Below are positions 8,901 to 20,749 of a DNA stretch of 64,000 nucleotides, piece after piece. Under the pieces are notes generated by a model. The model saw only the letters and a list, made by a program, of their open reading frames with translations. It searched no databases and was not told the DNA's origin. The DNA comes from Flavobacteriales bacterium. Lineage in GTDB: Bacteria; Bacteroidota; Bacteroidia; Flavobacteriales_F; PHOS-HE28. The stretch is from positions 868,001 to 932,000 of the forward strand of contig JADJVC010000002.1 of assembly GCA_016710685.1 (NCBI GenBank), read 5' to 3'. Every line of letters begins with the position of its first letter. Position 1 is the stretch's first letter. Position numbers and translations under genes: made by a program.

Positions 8901-11900
8901 CGCCGATGTTGCTGCAGTCGAAGGCGAGCTGGCTGGCGCTGATGTTGGCGATGGTGCCGTTGTCGGTGCTTCCGCCGTCGATCATGTCAGGGGTGATGCT
9001 GGCGTTGCCGCTGGCGTCCAAGTAGATGGTGGTGTCCTGGCAGATGGCCGCAGGTGCGATGGTGTCGATCACGGTGAGCGTGGACGAGCATGTGCTGCTG
9101 TTTCCGCTGGCATCCGTGGCCGTAAGTACCACTGCGTATGTGCCCACGCTGTCCGGGTTGGCAATATCCACCGTGTAGGTGATGGTGCCCGTTCCGCAAT
9201 TGTCGGTGGTGCTGTTGTTGAACATCACACCGGTGAGCACCGCTATGCCGCTGGCGTTGAGCGCCACGGTAATGTCTTGGCAGATGGCAGCAGGTGCAAT
9301 GGTGTCGAGCACGGTCACGGTGGCCACGCAGTAGCTGGTGTTTCCGCCGTCGTCCGTCACGAACAGGGTGTCCGCGTTGGTACCGATGTGGCTGCAGTCG
9401 AAGTCGAGCTGGCTGGCCGCGATGCTGGCGATGGCGCCGTTGTCATAGCTGCCGCCGTCGATCATGCTCGGCGTGATGCTGGCGTTTCCGCTTCCGTCCA
9501 AGTAGATCGTGGTGTCGTTGCAGATGGTCACAGGCGGGTTCACATCGATCACCGTGATGATGGTAGTGCAGCTGTCCACGTTGCCGCTTGCGTCGGTTAC
9601 GAAGAGGGTCACGGGGTAGTTACCCACTGCATTCAGGCTATCAATGTTGGCCGTGAACGTGGTGGATACGCAGTTGTCCGTGCTGCCGCCATTGAGGGCT
9701 GTGGGGAATACCACGGCCCAGCTCGGGTCGCCATTATTGCCCATGTTAATGGTGTCCGTTTGACAGATCGCCACGGGGTTGATGGTGTCGAGCACGGTAA
9801 CGGTGGTGCTGCAAGTGCTGCTGTTGCCGTTCACGTCGGTCACGGTGAGGACAACGGTGTTGGCACCGGTCTCGCTGCAATCGAAGGTGGTTTGGCTGGC
9901 GCTGAAGGTGAGGCCGCCGCAAGCATCGGTGCTTCCGTTGTTGAGGTCGGAAGCGTTGATGCTTGCGCTGCCTGCAGCATCCAGGTAGGTGGTAACAGCT
10001 TGGCAATTGGCCACAGGCGCGATGGTGTCGGCCACGGTTACGGTTGCGTTACAGGTGCTCACGTTGCCGTTGTTGTCAGTCACGGTGAGGGTCACGGTGT
10101 TGGTACCGATGTTCGAGCAGTCGAATGCGGCCTGTGAAGCACTGATGGAAGCGATTCCGCAAGCGTCGTTGCTTCCGCCGTCGATCTGTGCCGCAGTGAT
10201 GCTGCCGTTACCGGTGGCATCAAGTTGCACGGTCACGTTCTGGCAGATGGCGTTCGGTGCCACGTTGTCTTCCACAGTGATGGTAGCCGTGCAGGTGCTG
10301 CTGTTTCCGCTTTGGTCGGTCACAGTGAGTGTCACCGTGTTCGCGCTGCCGATGTTGGCGCAGGTGAAGCTGGTAACATCCAGGCTCAAGGTGGCCACGG
10401 TGCAGTTATCGGTGCTTCCGTTGTTCACTTGTGCTGCGGAGAGCGTTCCGTTTCCGGAAGCATCAAGCTGTACGGTTACGGCCTGGCAGATGGCATTCGG
10501 CGCGATGGTGTCGAGCACGGTGACGATGGCCTCGCAGAAGGAGGTGTTTCCGCCGTCATCCGTCACGAAGAGCGTATCGCTGTTGGCGCCGAGGTCGCTG
10601 CAATCGAAGGCGAGCTGGCTAGCGGCCCAAGTGGTGATCACACCGTTGTCGGTAGATCCGCCATCCAGGTCCTGCGCAGTGATGGTCGCGTTGCCGCTGC
10701 CGTCCAAGTAAATTATGGTGTCGTTGCAAGTTGCCGTTGGCGGGTTGTTGTCCACCACGGTGATCACTGCGAAGCAGCTGTCCACGTTACCGCTGGCATC
10801 CGTCACGATCAACGTGTCGGTGTAAGTGCCCACGGCGTGGTACTGGTAGGTGGTCAGTGTCATGCCGGTCACGCTGCAGTTGTCGGTGCTGCCGTTGTTC
10901 ACTTTGGCGGCGGTTACGTCGGCTTTGCCGCTCAAGTCGAGACCCACGGTAACAGGTTGGCAGTTGGCAACTGGGCTGATCGTGTCCAGCACTGTCACAA
11001 CGGCGGTGCAAGTGCTGCTGTTGCCGCTGTTGTCGGTTACCGTGAGCACCACGTTGTTGGTGCCGAGGTTCGTGCAGCTGAAGGCGGTTTGGCCTGCGAC
11101 GATGCTGGCGATACCGCAGTTGTCGGTAGATCCACCGTCAATGTTTGCCGCAATAATGCTGGCGCTGCCGGCCGCGTTCAGGTAGATCGTGTAAGGCTGG
11201 CAAACGGCTACTGGTGGCACGTTGTCGGTCACTGTCACGGTCTGGTTGCAAGTGGCGGTGTTGCCGCTGGCATCGGTAACGGTCCAGATCACGGTGGTGT
11301 TGCCGATCGGGAATGCGGCAGGGGCGTTGTTGCTTACCGTGCTGCCGGTGCAGTTGTCCGCGATGGTAGGCGTACCGAGGGCAACGCCGGTGGCGGTGCA
11401 ACCCGTGTTGGTGGTCGCAGTAACGTTCGCAGGGCAGGTGATGGTGGGTGCAATAAGGTCCTGCACGGTGATGGTAGCGGTGCAGGTGCTGCTGTTGCCG
11501 CTGTTGTCGGTCACGGTGAGGGTCACGGTGTTGGTGCCCACATTGGTGCAATCGAAGTTGGTGTTGTCCAAGCTCACGGAAGCCACGGTGCAGTTATCCG
11601 TGCTGCCGTTGTTGACCATCGCAGCGGTGATGCTGGCGGTACCGGCGGCATTGAGCTGCACAGTAACGGGCTTGCACATTGCGTTAGGCGAGATCGTGTC
11701 CAGCACGGTCACCACGGCGATACAGATGTTCGTGTTGCCACCGTTGTCCGTCACGGTCAAGGCGATGTTGTTCGTGCCGAGGTGGTTGCAGTTGAAGTTG
11801 GTCTGGCTGGGCGTAAGGCTCACGATGGTGCCGTTGTCATAGCTTCCGCCGTCGATGTCCGCACCAGTAAGGGTGGCCTGGCCGACGTTGTTCAGGTAGA

Positions 11901-14900
11901 TTGTGTCTGGCTTGCAGACGGCATGAGGAGGGTTGTTGTCAACTGCCGTTACCACTGCTGTGCAAGTGTCGCTGTTACCAGCGGCATCGAACACGATGAG
12001 GTTCACATTGTGTGTTCCAACAGTGTTCAAGGAGTCGGGTTCCACGATCATGGATGTGATCGCGCAATTGTCGGTGCTTCCGCCGTTGATGGCAACAGGT
12101 GTAACAATGGCCCATCCATTGGCATCAAGGTTGATTGAAGCAGCTTGGCACACGGCCACAGGCGCAATGTTGTCCACCACGGTAACAGTCGTGCTGCAGG
12201 TCGCAGTATTGCCATTAGCATCCGTCACGGTGAGGACAACGGTGTTGGCACCGGCCTCGCTGCAGTTGAAGGAAGTCTGGCTTGCGCTGAAGGTCAATGC
12301 GCCACCGCAGTTGTCGCTGCTGCCGTTGTTGAGGTCGGAAGCGTTGATGGTGGCCACACCCGAAGCGTTCAGGTAGGTGGTCACAGCTTGGCAGATCGCG
12401 GTCGGCGCAACAAGGTCCTGCACAGTGATGGTCGCTGTGCAAGTGCTCACGTTGCCATTGTTATCGGTCACGGTGAGGGTCACGGTGTTGGCACCCACGT
12501 TGGTGCAATCGAAGGTGGTCTTGCTCACGCTCACGGAAGCAATACCGCAAGCATCGTTGCTGCCGTTGTTCACCTGAGCGGCGGTCAACGTAGCTGCACC
12601 AGCAGCATCAAGCTGGATGGTTACAGCTTGGCAGATGGCGGTCGGAGCCACGTTGTCCTGCACAGTAACAGTGGCAGTGCAGGTCGACACATTACCGCTC
12701 TGGTCGGTCACAGTGAGAGTCACCGTGTTTGCACCGATGTTGGCGCAAGTGAAGGCACTTGGGCTAACGCTGAGGGAAGCCACAGTGCAGTTATCGGCGC
12801 TGCCGTTATTAACGGCCGCAGCAGTGACGGTAGCGTTGCCGCTGGCGTCGAGTTGCACCGTAACAGCTTGGCAGATGGCGTTCGGCTTGATGGTATCGAG
12901 CACGGTGACGGTGGCTTCGCAGAAGGAAGTATTGCCGCCGTCATCTGTTACGAAGAGGGTATCCGTGTTGGCGCCGAGGTCGTTGCAGTCGAAGGCGAGT
13001 TGGCTGGCGGCCCAGGTGGTTATCACACCGTTGTCGGTAGATCCGCCGTCGAGGTCCTGTGCGGTGATGGTCGCGGTACCGGCAGCGTTCAAGTAGATCG
13101 TAGTGTCGTTGCACACGGCCACTGGCGGGCTAAGATCCACGATCGTCACCACTGCGGTGCAGGTGTCGCTGTTGCCGGCTGCATCGAACACGATGAGGTC
13201 CACATTGTAGGTTCCCACGGCATTCATGGAATCAGGCTCCACGATCATGGAGGTGATCGCGCAGTTGTCGGTGCTTCCGCCGTTGATGTCGGCAGGGGTA
13301 ACCACGGCCCAACCGGAGAGAGCATCCAAGCTGATCGTTGCAGGCTGGCACACGGCCACAGGCGCAATGTTGTCCACCACGGTAACGGTCGTGCTGCAGG
13401 TCGCAGTGTTGCCATTGGCATCCGTCACGGTGAGGACAACGGTGTTGGCACCAGCCTCGCTGCAGTTGAAGGAAGTCTGGCTGGCGCTGAAGGTCAACAC
13501 GCCACCGCAATTGTCGCTGCTGCCGTTGTTGAGGTCGGAAGCGTTGATGGTGGCCACACCCGAAGCATTGAGGTAGGTGGTCACAGCTTGGCAGATCGCG
13601 GTCGGCGCCACAAGGTCCTGCACAGTGATGGTCGCTGTGCAAGTGCTCACGTTGCCATTGTTATCGGTCACGGTGAGGGTCACGGTGTTGGCACCCACGT
13701 TGGTGCAATCGAAGGTGGTCTTGCTCACGCTCACGGAAGCAATACCGCAAGCATCGTTACTGCCGTTGTTCACCTGAGCGGCGGTCAACGTAGCTGCACC
13801 AGCAGCATCAAGCTGGATAGTAACGGCTTGGCAGATCGCCACTGGAGCCACGTTGTCCTGCACAGTAACAGTGGCAGTGCAGGTCGACACATTACCGCTC
13901 TGGTCGGTCACAGTGGAGTCACCGTGTTTGCACCGATGGTGGCGCAAGTGAAGGCACTTGGGCTAACGCTGAGGGAAGCGACGGTGCAGTTGTCGGTGCT
14001 GTTGTTGTTCACGGCAGCAGCAGTAACAGTGGCGTTTCCGCTGGCATCGAGCTGCACGGTAACGGCTTGGCAGATGGCGTTCGGTGCAATGGTGTCGAGC
14101 ACGGTGACCACGGCGATACAGCTATCGGTGTTGCCACCGTTGTCGGTGACGTAAAGCGTGTCGTTGTTGGCACCGAGGTCGCTGCAATCGAAGGCCGTTT
14201 GGCTGGCGCTGCGGCTGGCGATGAAGCCGTTGTCGGTCGATCCACCGTCAATGTCGATCGGGTTGATCGTCGCGGTACCGGCGGCGTTCAGGTAGATCGT
14301 GGTGTCTTTGCAATTGGCCACTGGCGGGTTGTTGTCCACCACGGTGATCACGCTGAAGCAGCTGTCCACGTTGCCGGCGGCATCGGTCACGATCAGCGTG
14401 TCGGTGTAGGTTCCCACGGCGTGGTACTGATAGGTCGTGAGGGTCATTCCGGTCACGGCGCAGTTGTCGGTGCTGGTGTTGTTCACCTGGGCCGCGGTCA
14501 CGTCGGCGTTGCCGAAGGCATCAAGGTTCACGGTAACAGCTTGGCACACGGCCACGGGCGCGATGTTGTCCACCACGGTAACGGTCGTGCTGCAGGTCGC
14601 AGTGTTGCCATTGGCATCCGTCACGGTGAGGACAACGGTGTTGGCACCAGCCTCGCTGCAGTTGAAGGAAGTCTGGCTGGCGCTGAAGGTCAACACGCCA
14701 CCGCAATTGTCGCTGCTGCCGTTGTTGAGGTCGGAAGCGTTGATGGTGGCCACACCGGAAGCATTGAGGTAGGTGGTCACAGCTTGGCAGATCGCGGTCG
14801 GCGCCACAAGGTCCTGCACAGTGATGGTCGCTGTGCAAGTGCTCACGTTGCCATTGTTATCGGTCACGGTGAGGGTCACGGTGTTGGCACCCACGTTGGT

Positions 14901-17900
14901 GCAATCGAAGGTGGTCTTGCTCACGCTCACGGAAGCAATACCGCAAGCATCGTTGCTGCCGTTGTTCACTTGAGCGGCGGTCAACGTAGCTGCACCAGCA
15001 GCATCAAGCTGGATGGTAACGGCTTGGCAGATCGCCACTGGAGCCACGTTGTCCTGCACAGTAACAGTGGCAGTGCAGGTCGACACATTACCGCTCTGGT
15101 CGGTCACAGTGAGAGTCACCGTGTTTGCACCGATGTTGGCGCAAGTGAAGGCACTTGGGCTAACGCTGAGGGAAGCGACGGTGCAGTTGTCGGTGCTGTT
15201 GTTGTTCACGGCAGCAGCAGTAACAGTGGCGTTTCCGCTGGCATCGAGCTGCACGGTAACGGCTTGGCAGATGGCGTTCGGTGCAATGGTGTCGAGCACG
15301 GTGACCACGGCGATACAGCTATCGGTGTTGCCACCGTTGTCGGTGACGTAAAGCGTGTCGTTGTTGGCACCGAGGTGGCTGCAATCGAAGGCCGTTTGGC
15401 TGGCAGTGCGGCTGGCGATGAAGCCGTTGTCGGTCGATCCACCATCAATGTCGATCGGGTTGATCGTCGCGGTACCGGCGGCGTTCAGGTAGATCGTGGT
15501 GTCTTTGCAATTGGCCACGGGCGGGTTGTTGTCCACCACGGTGATCACGCTGAAGCAGCTGTCCACGTTGCCGGCGGCATCGGTCACGATCAGCGTGTCT
15601 GTGTAAGTTCCCACGGCGTGGTACTGGTAGGTCGTAAGGGTCAGCGTTGCAATAGTGCAGTTGTCGGTGCTTCCGTTGTTCACCTGTGCAGCGGTAACAT
15701 CAGCATTGCCGAAGCCGTCCAAGTTCACAGTTACGGGCTGGCAGGTAGCCACTGGGTTTACATTGTCGTTCACCGTCACGGTCTGCACGCAAGTGGCGGT
15801 ATTGCCACTGTTGTCAGTGACGGTCCAAGTCACGCTGGTAGCGCCGATGGGGAACGCCCCGGGAGCATCGTTCACCACGGAAGCCACACCGCAGTTGTCA
15901 GCTGTGGTAGGCGTTCCAAGGGCAACGCCGGTCGCGGTGCAACCAGTGTTGGTGGTTGCGGTAACGTTCGCAGGGCAAGTGATGGTCGGGTTCACATTGT
16001 CGCTCACCGTCACGGTCTGAATGCAAGTAGCGGTGTTTCCGCTGTTGTCGGTCACGGTCCAGGTCACGCTGGTAACACCGATCACGAATGCGCCCGGAGC
16101 GTTGTTGGTCACTGAAGCTACACCGCAGTTGTCAGCAGTGGTAGGCGTTCCAAGGGCAACGCCGGTAGCGGTGCAACCCGTGTTCGTGTTGGCGGTCACG
16201 TTCGCAGGGCACGTGATGGTCGGATTCACATTGTCGCTCACCGTGACGGTCTGCACGCAGGTAGCGGTGTTTCCGCTGTTGTCGGTCACCGTCCAAGTCA
16301 CGCTGGTAACACCGATCGCGAATGCGCCCGGAGCGTTGTTGGTCACTGAAGCCACACCGCAGTTGTCAGCAGTGGTAGGCGTTCCAAGGGCAACACCTGT
16401 GGCGGTGCAACCCGTGTTCGTGTTGGCAGTCACGTTCGCGGGGCAAGTGATGGTCGGGTTCACATTGTCGCTCACCGTGACGGTCTGCACGCAGGTAGCG
16501 GTGTTTCCGCTGTTGTCGGTCACCGTCCAGGTAACGCTGGTAACACCGATCGCGAATGCGCCCGGAGCGTTGTTGGTTACGGAAGCTACACCGCAGTTGT
16601 CAGCGGTGGTAGGCGTTCCAAGGGCAACGCCGGTAGCGGTGCAACCGGTGTTGGTGGTTGCGGTCACGTTCGCAGGGCACGTGATGGTCGGGTTTACATT
16701 GTCGCTCACCGTCACGGTCTGCACGCAAGTAGCGGTGTTTCCGCTGTTGTCGGTCACCGTCCAGGTCACGCTGGTAACACCGATCGCGAACGCGCCCGGA
16801 GCGTTGTTGGTCACGGAAGCCACACCGCAGTTATCAGCTGTGGTAGGCGTTCCAAGGGCAACACCGGTAGCGGTGCAACCCGTGTTCGTGTTGGCAGTAA
16901 CGTTCGCGGGGCAAGTGATGGTCGGGTTGAGGTTGTCCTGCACGGTAACAGTAGCAGTGCAAGTCGACACATTACCGCTCTGGTCGGTCACAGTTAGAGT
17001 CACGGTGTTGGCACCGGTGTTTGCACAAGTGAATGCACTTGGGCTCACGCTGAGGGAAGCGACGGTGCAGTTATCGGTGCTGCCGTTGTTTACAGCCGCA
17101 GCAGTGACGGTAGCGTTGCCGCTGGCGTCGAGCTGCACCGTAACAGCTTGGCAGGTGGCGTTCGGTGCAATGGTGTCGAGCACGGTGACTACAGCGATAC
17201 AGCTATCGATGTTGCCACCGTTGTCGGTGACGTAAAGCGTGTCGTTGTTGGCACCGAGGTCGCTGCAATCGAAGGCCGTTTGGCTCGCAGTGCGGCTGGC
17301 GATGAAGCCGTTGTCGGTCGATCCACCGTCAATGTCGATCGGGTTGATCGTCGCGGTACCGGCGGCGTTCAGGTAGATCGTGGTGTCTTTGCAATTGGCC
17401 ACAGGCGGGTTGTTGTCCACCACGGTGATCACGCTGAAGCAACTGTCCACGTTGCCAGCGGCATCCGTCACGATCAAGGTGTCGGTGTAGGTTCCCACGG
17501 CGTGGTACTGGTAGGTCGTAAGGGTCAGCGTTGCAATAGTGCAGTTGTCGGTGCTTCCGTTGTTCACCTGTGCAGCGGTAACATCAGCATTGCCGAAGCC
17601 GTCCAAGTTCACAGTTACGGGCTGGCAGGTAGCCACTGGGTTTACATTGTCGTTCACCGTCACGGTCTGCACGCAAGTGGCGGTATTGCCACTGTTGTCA
17701 GTGACGGTCCAAGTCACGCTGGTAACACCGATCGCGAATGCGCCCGGAGCGTTGTTGGTTACGGAAGCCACACCGCAGTTGTCAGCAGTGGTAGGCGTTC
17801 CAAGGGCAACGCCGGTCGCGGTGCAACCAGTGTTGGTGGTTGCGGTAACGTTCGCAGGGCAAGTGATGGTCGGGTTCACATTGTCGCTCACCGTCACAGT

Positions 17901-20433
17901 CTGAATGCAGGTAGCGGTGTTTCCGCTGTTGTCGGTCACCGTCCAGGTCACGCTGGTAACACCGATCGCGAACGCGCCCGGAGCGTTGTTGGTTACGGAA
18001 GTCACACCGCAGTTGTCAGCTGTGGTAGGCGTTCCAAAGGGCAACGCCGGTCGCGGTGCAACCCGTGTTCGTGGTTGCGGTAACATTCGCGGGGCACGTG
18101 ATGGTCGGGTTCACATTGTCGCTCACCGTCACGGTCTGCACGCAAGTGGCGGTATTGCCACTGTTGTCAGTGACGGTCCAAGTCACGCTGGTAACACCGA
18201 TCGCGAATGCGCCCGGAGCGTTGTTGGTTACGGAAGCCACACCGCAGTTGTCAGCAGTGGTAGGCGTTCCAAGGGCAACGCCGGTCGCGGTGCAACCAGT
18301 GTTGGTGGTTGCGGTAACGTTCGCAGGGCAAGTGATGGTCGGGTTCACATTGTCGCTCACCGTCACAGTCTGAATGCAGGTAGCGGTGTTTCCGCTGTTG
18401 TCGGTCACCGTCCAGGTCACGCTGGTAACACCGATCGCGAACGCGCCCGGAGCGTTGTTGGTTACGGAAGTCACACCGCAGTTGTCAGCTGTGGTAGGCG
18501 TTCCAAGGGCAACGCCGGTAGCGGTGCAACCCGTGTTCGTGTTGGCGGTCACGTTCGCAGGGCACGTGATGGTCGGATTCACATTGTCGCTCACCGTGAC
18601 GGTCTGCACGCAGGTAGCGGTGTTTCCGCTGTTGTCGGTCACCGTCCAAGTCACGCTGGTAACACCGATCGCGAATGCGCCCGGAGCGTTGTTGGTCACT
18701 GAAGCCACACCGCAGTTGTCAGCAGTGGTAGGCGTTCCAAGGGCAACACCTGTGGCGGTGCAACCCGTGTTCGTGTTGGCAGTCACGTTCGCAGGGCAAG
18801 TGATGGTCGGGTTCACATTGTCGCTCACCGTCACGGTCTGAATGCAAGTAGCGGTGTTTCCGCTGTTGTCGGTCACGGTCCAGGTCACGCTGGTAACACC
18901 GATCACGAATGCGCCAGGAGCGTTGTTGGTCACTGAAGCTACACCGCAGTTGTCAGCAGTGGTAGGCGTTCCAAGGGCAACGCCGGTAGCGGTGCAACCC
19001 GTGTTGGTGGTTGCGGTAACATTCGCGGGGCAAGTGATGGTCGGGTTCACATTGTCGCTCACCGTGACGGTCTGCACGCATGTAGCGGTGTTTCCGCTGT
19101 TGTCGGTCACCGTCCAAGTCACATTGGTAACACCGATAGCGAATGCGCCCGGAGCGTTGTTGGTCACGGAAGCTACACCGCAGTTGTCAGCAGTGGTAGG
19201 CGTTCCAAGGGCAACACCAGTGGCGGTGCAACCCGTGTTCGTGGTTGCGGTCACGTTCGCGGGGCAAGTGATGGTCGGGTTCACATTGTCGCTCACCGTC
19301 ACGGTCTGCACGCATGTAGCGGTGTTTCCGCTGTTGTCGGTCACCGTCCAGGTCACGCTGGTAACACCGATCGCGAATGCACCCGGAGCGTTGTTGGTCA
19401 CTGAAGCCACACCGCAGTTGTCAGCGGTGGTAGGCGTTCCGAGGGCAACGCCGGTAGCGGTGCAACCGGTGTTGGTGGTTGCGGTCACGTTCGCGGGGCA
19501 AGTGATGGTCGGGTTCACATTGTCGCTCACCGTCACAGTCTGAATGCAGGTAGCGGTGTTTCCGCTGTTGTCGGTAACGGTCCAAGTCACATTGGTAACA
19601 CCGATTGGGAATGCGCCGGGTGCGTTGTTGGTCACTGAAGCCACACCGCAGTTGTCAGCGGTGGTAGGCGTTCCGAGGGCAACGCCGGTGGCGGTGCAAC
19701 CAGTGTTGGTGGTTGCGGTAACGTTCGCAGGGCAAGTGATGGTCGGGTTCACATTGTCGCTCACCGTCACCACCTGAATGCAGGTTTGCGTATTGCCGTG
19801 GATGTCGGTGACTGTCCAAGTCACGTTCGTGTTGCCGATGGGGAATGCGGCCGGTGCATTGTTTGATACGGAAAGCACACCGCAGTTGTCGGCGGTGGAA
19901 GGTGTGCCCAATGAAACTCCGGTCGCTGTGCAACCGGAGTTCGTAGTGGCGCTAACGGCAATTGGGCAAGTGATGGTCGGCTTCTCATTGTCCGTCACCG
20001 TCACCGTCATGGAGCAACGCGCTGTATCCTGGCGTTCATCCACAGCGATCCAGTTCACGGTAGTAGCGCCGACGGGATAAGTACCAGACGCATCGTCCGT
20101 ATTGTTGAAATCGTTCTCGATAATGTACGAACCGCAGAAACCCAACGCTGTGGGCTGTGGCACGGTCACTGCTGCGCCGCAAGTGCCAGCGTCATTGTTC
20201 ACTGCGATATTGGATGGACAAGAAATGGTGAGGTTGGTAACTTCTTGGAAATCATAAACGCCATTGCCATTCACATCAGCTGGTGTCGTATAGCCGTTTT
20301 GGGCTTCTGCGGAAGTGGCCATCCCCGTGGCCAAGGCAAGCAATAGCGCGGCCCTATAGAGGGTTTTGACACCTCGCTTCAAGAGCGTGTGGTCCGCGAT
20401 ATTTAGCATGCTGGTCGTATTGATTTCTCGCAT
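5914..20433 (-). CDS. Giant HYR-repeat adhesin with gliding-motility type-B C-terminal domain (two frameshifts)
   Basis: Cell-surface T9SS substrate of about 4,840 aa when read across two frameshifts. A signal peptide ends at MATSAEAQ. A TSP3-like stub GYTTPADVNGNGVYDFQE follows, then roughly 60 immunoglobulin-like domains of about 78 aa. Part are HYR type (NPTITCPANVTATTNTGCTA, then VTWTVTDNSGNTATC); the rest are a related type (AICQAVTVQLDASGNATVT, then NTVTLTVTDQSGN). The end KIPSGFSPNGDGIADTWEIQ plus FNRWGG is the gliding-motility C-terminal (type-B) sorting domain. Frameshifts: an extra A at 18036-18038 (CCAAAGGGC where all sister repeats have CCAAGGGC), and a missing A at about 13915 (CAGTGGAG where sisters have CAGTGAGAG). 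They cancel, and start and stop are in the same frame. Start could also be the ATG at 20409. First gene of the adhesin-porP-ompA operon. Confidence 0.88.
12161..15753 (-). repeat. About 1.2-kb higher-order repeats, three tandem copies
   Basis: Within the giant adhesin, blocks beginning near 12161, 13361 and 14557 (spacing 1200 and 1197 bases) share long near-identical stretches. Each holds about five immunoglobulin-like domains. Copies 2 and 3 match almost throughout; copy 1 diverges in its fourth and fifth domains. This is a recent segmental amplification above the single-domain level. Confidence 0.75.
15754..16923 (-). repeat. Tandem HYR repeat array A, 5 x 234 bp
   Basis: The distance between equivalent GGGTTTACATTG / GGGTTGAGG positions is exactly 1170 bases, five units of 234 bp (78 codons). 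Units differ mainly at synonymous sites. Confidence 0.85.
17638..19978 (-). repeat. Tandem HYR repeat array B, 10 x 234 bp (+1)
   Basis: The array spans 2341 bases, ten units of 234 bp plus one base. The extra base is the additional A at 18036-18038, which breaks the reading frame. About 700 bases of the other domain type separate it from array A. Confidence 0.85.
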
Positions 20434-20686
20434 CGGTCCTGTCAAGTGGGTTTCACTCTTCTTGGGTCGGCAGGCCATTTCTACGCGGGTCGTGCAAAAG
20501 AGTTCCATTGGTCGAAAAAGGATTGTTGTCCGGCGGGCCAAACGGCCGGTTCATCCCAATTGGGCCAAACTGCCAATCGGAGGAAAAATTGGTTTTTCTA
20601 GTAGGGGTAAGTGACTGTTAATCAATGGGATGAATTTTAGAGGTGAGCTGTCTCGGAATGAACCATGCGAGTTTGTTGAGGCCACC

Positions 20687-20722
20687 TTAAAACAAAACGG
20701 CCACCCGTGGAACAGGTGGCCG
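20687..20722 (-). terminator. Rho-independent terminator after the 1908-aa secreted protein gene
   Basis: On the minus strand CGGCCACC and GGTGGCCG (20698-20722 overall) form a stem followed by TTTTGTTTT. It lies 28 bases past the stop at 20750. The rest of the stretch from 20434 to 20749 shows no gene; it must hold the promoter of the giant adhesin, but I could not pick one out. Confidence 0.8.
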
Positions 20723-20749
20723 TCTACAACGGGAGTTAGGGGCAGTTAC

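Noticed and set aside
5731..10137. Plus-strand open frame of 1468 codons, and similar long frames to about 18.7 kb
   Set aside because: They are antisense shadows of the giant repeat adhesin. The regular codon choice of the repeats leaves the opposite strand free of stops. The translations are glycine/histidine/valine-rich periodic sequence with no signal peptide or known domain.
15754..19978. CRISPR-like regular repeats
   Set aside because: The period is 234 bp, the units are continuous without unique spacers, and they encode HYR domains in frame.
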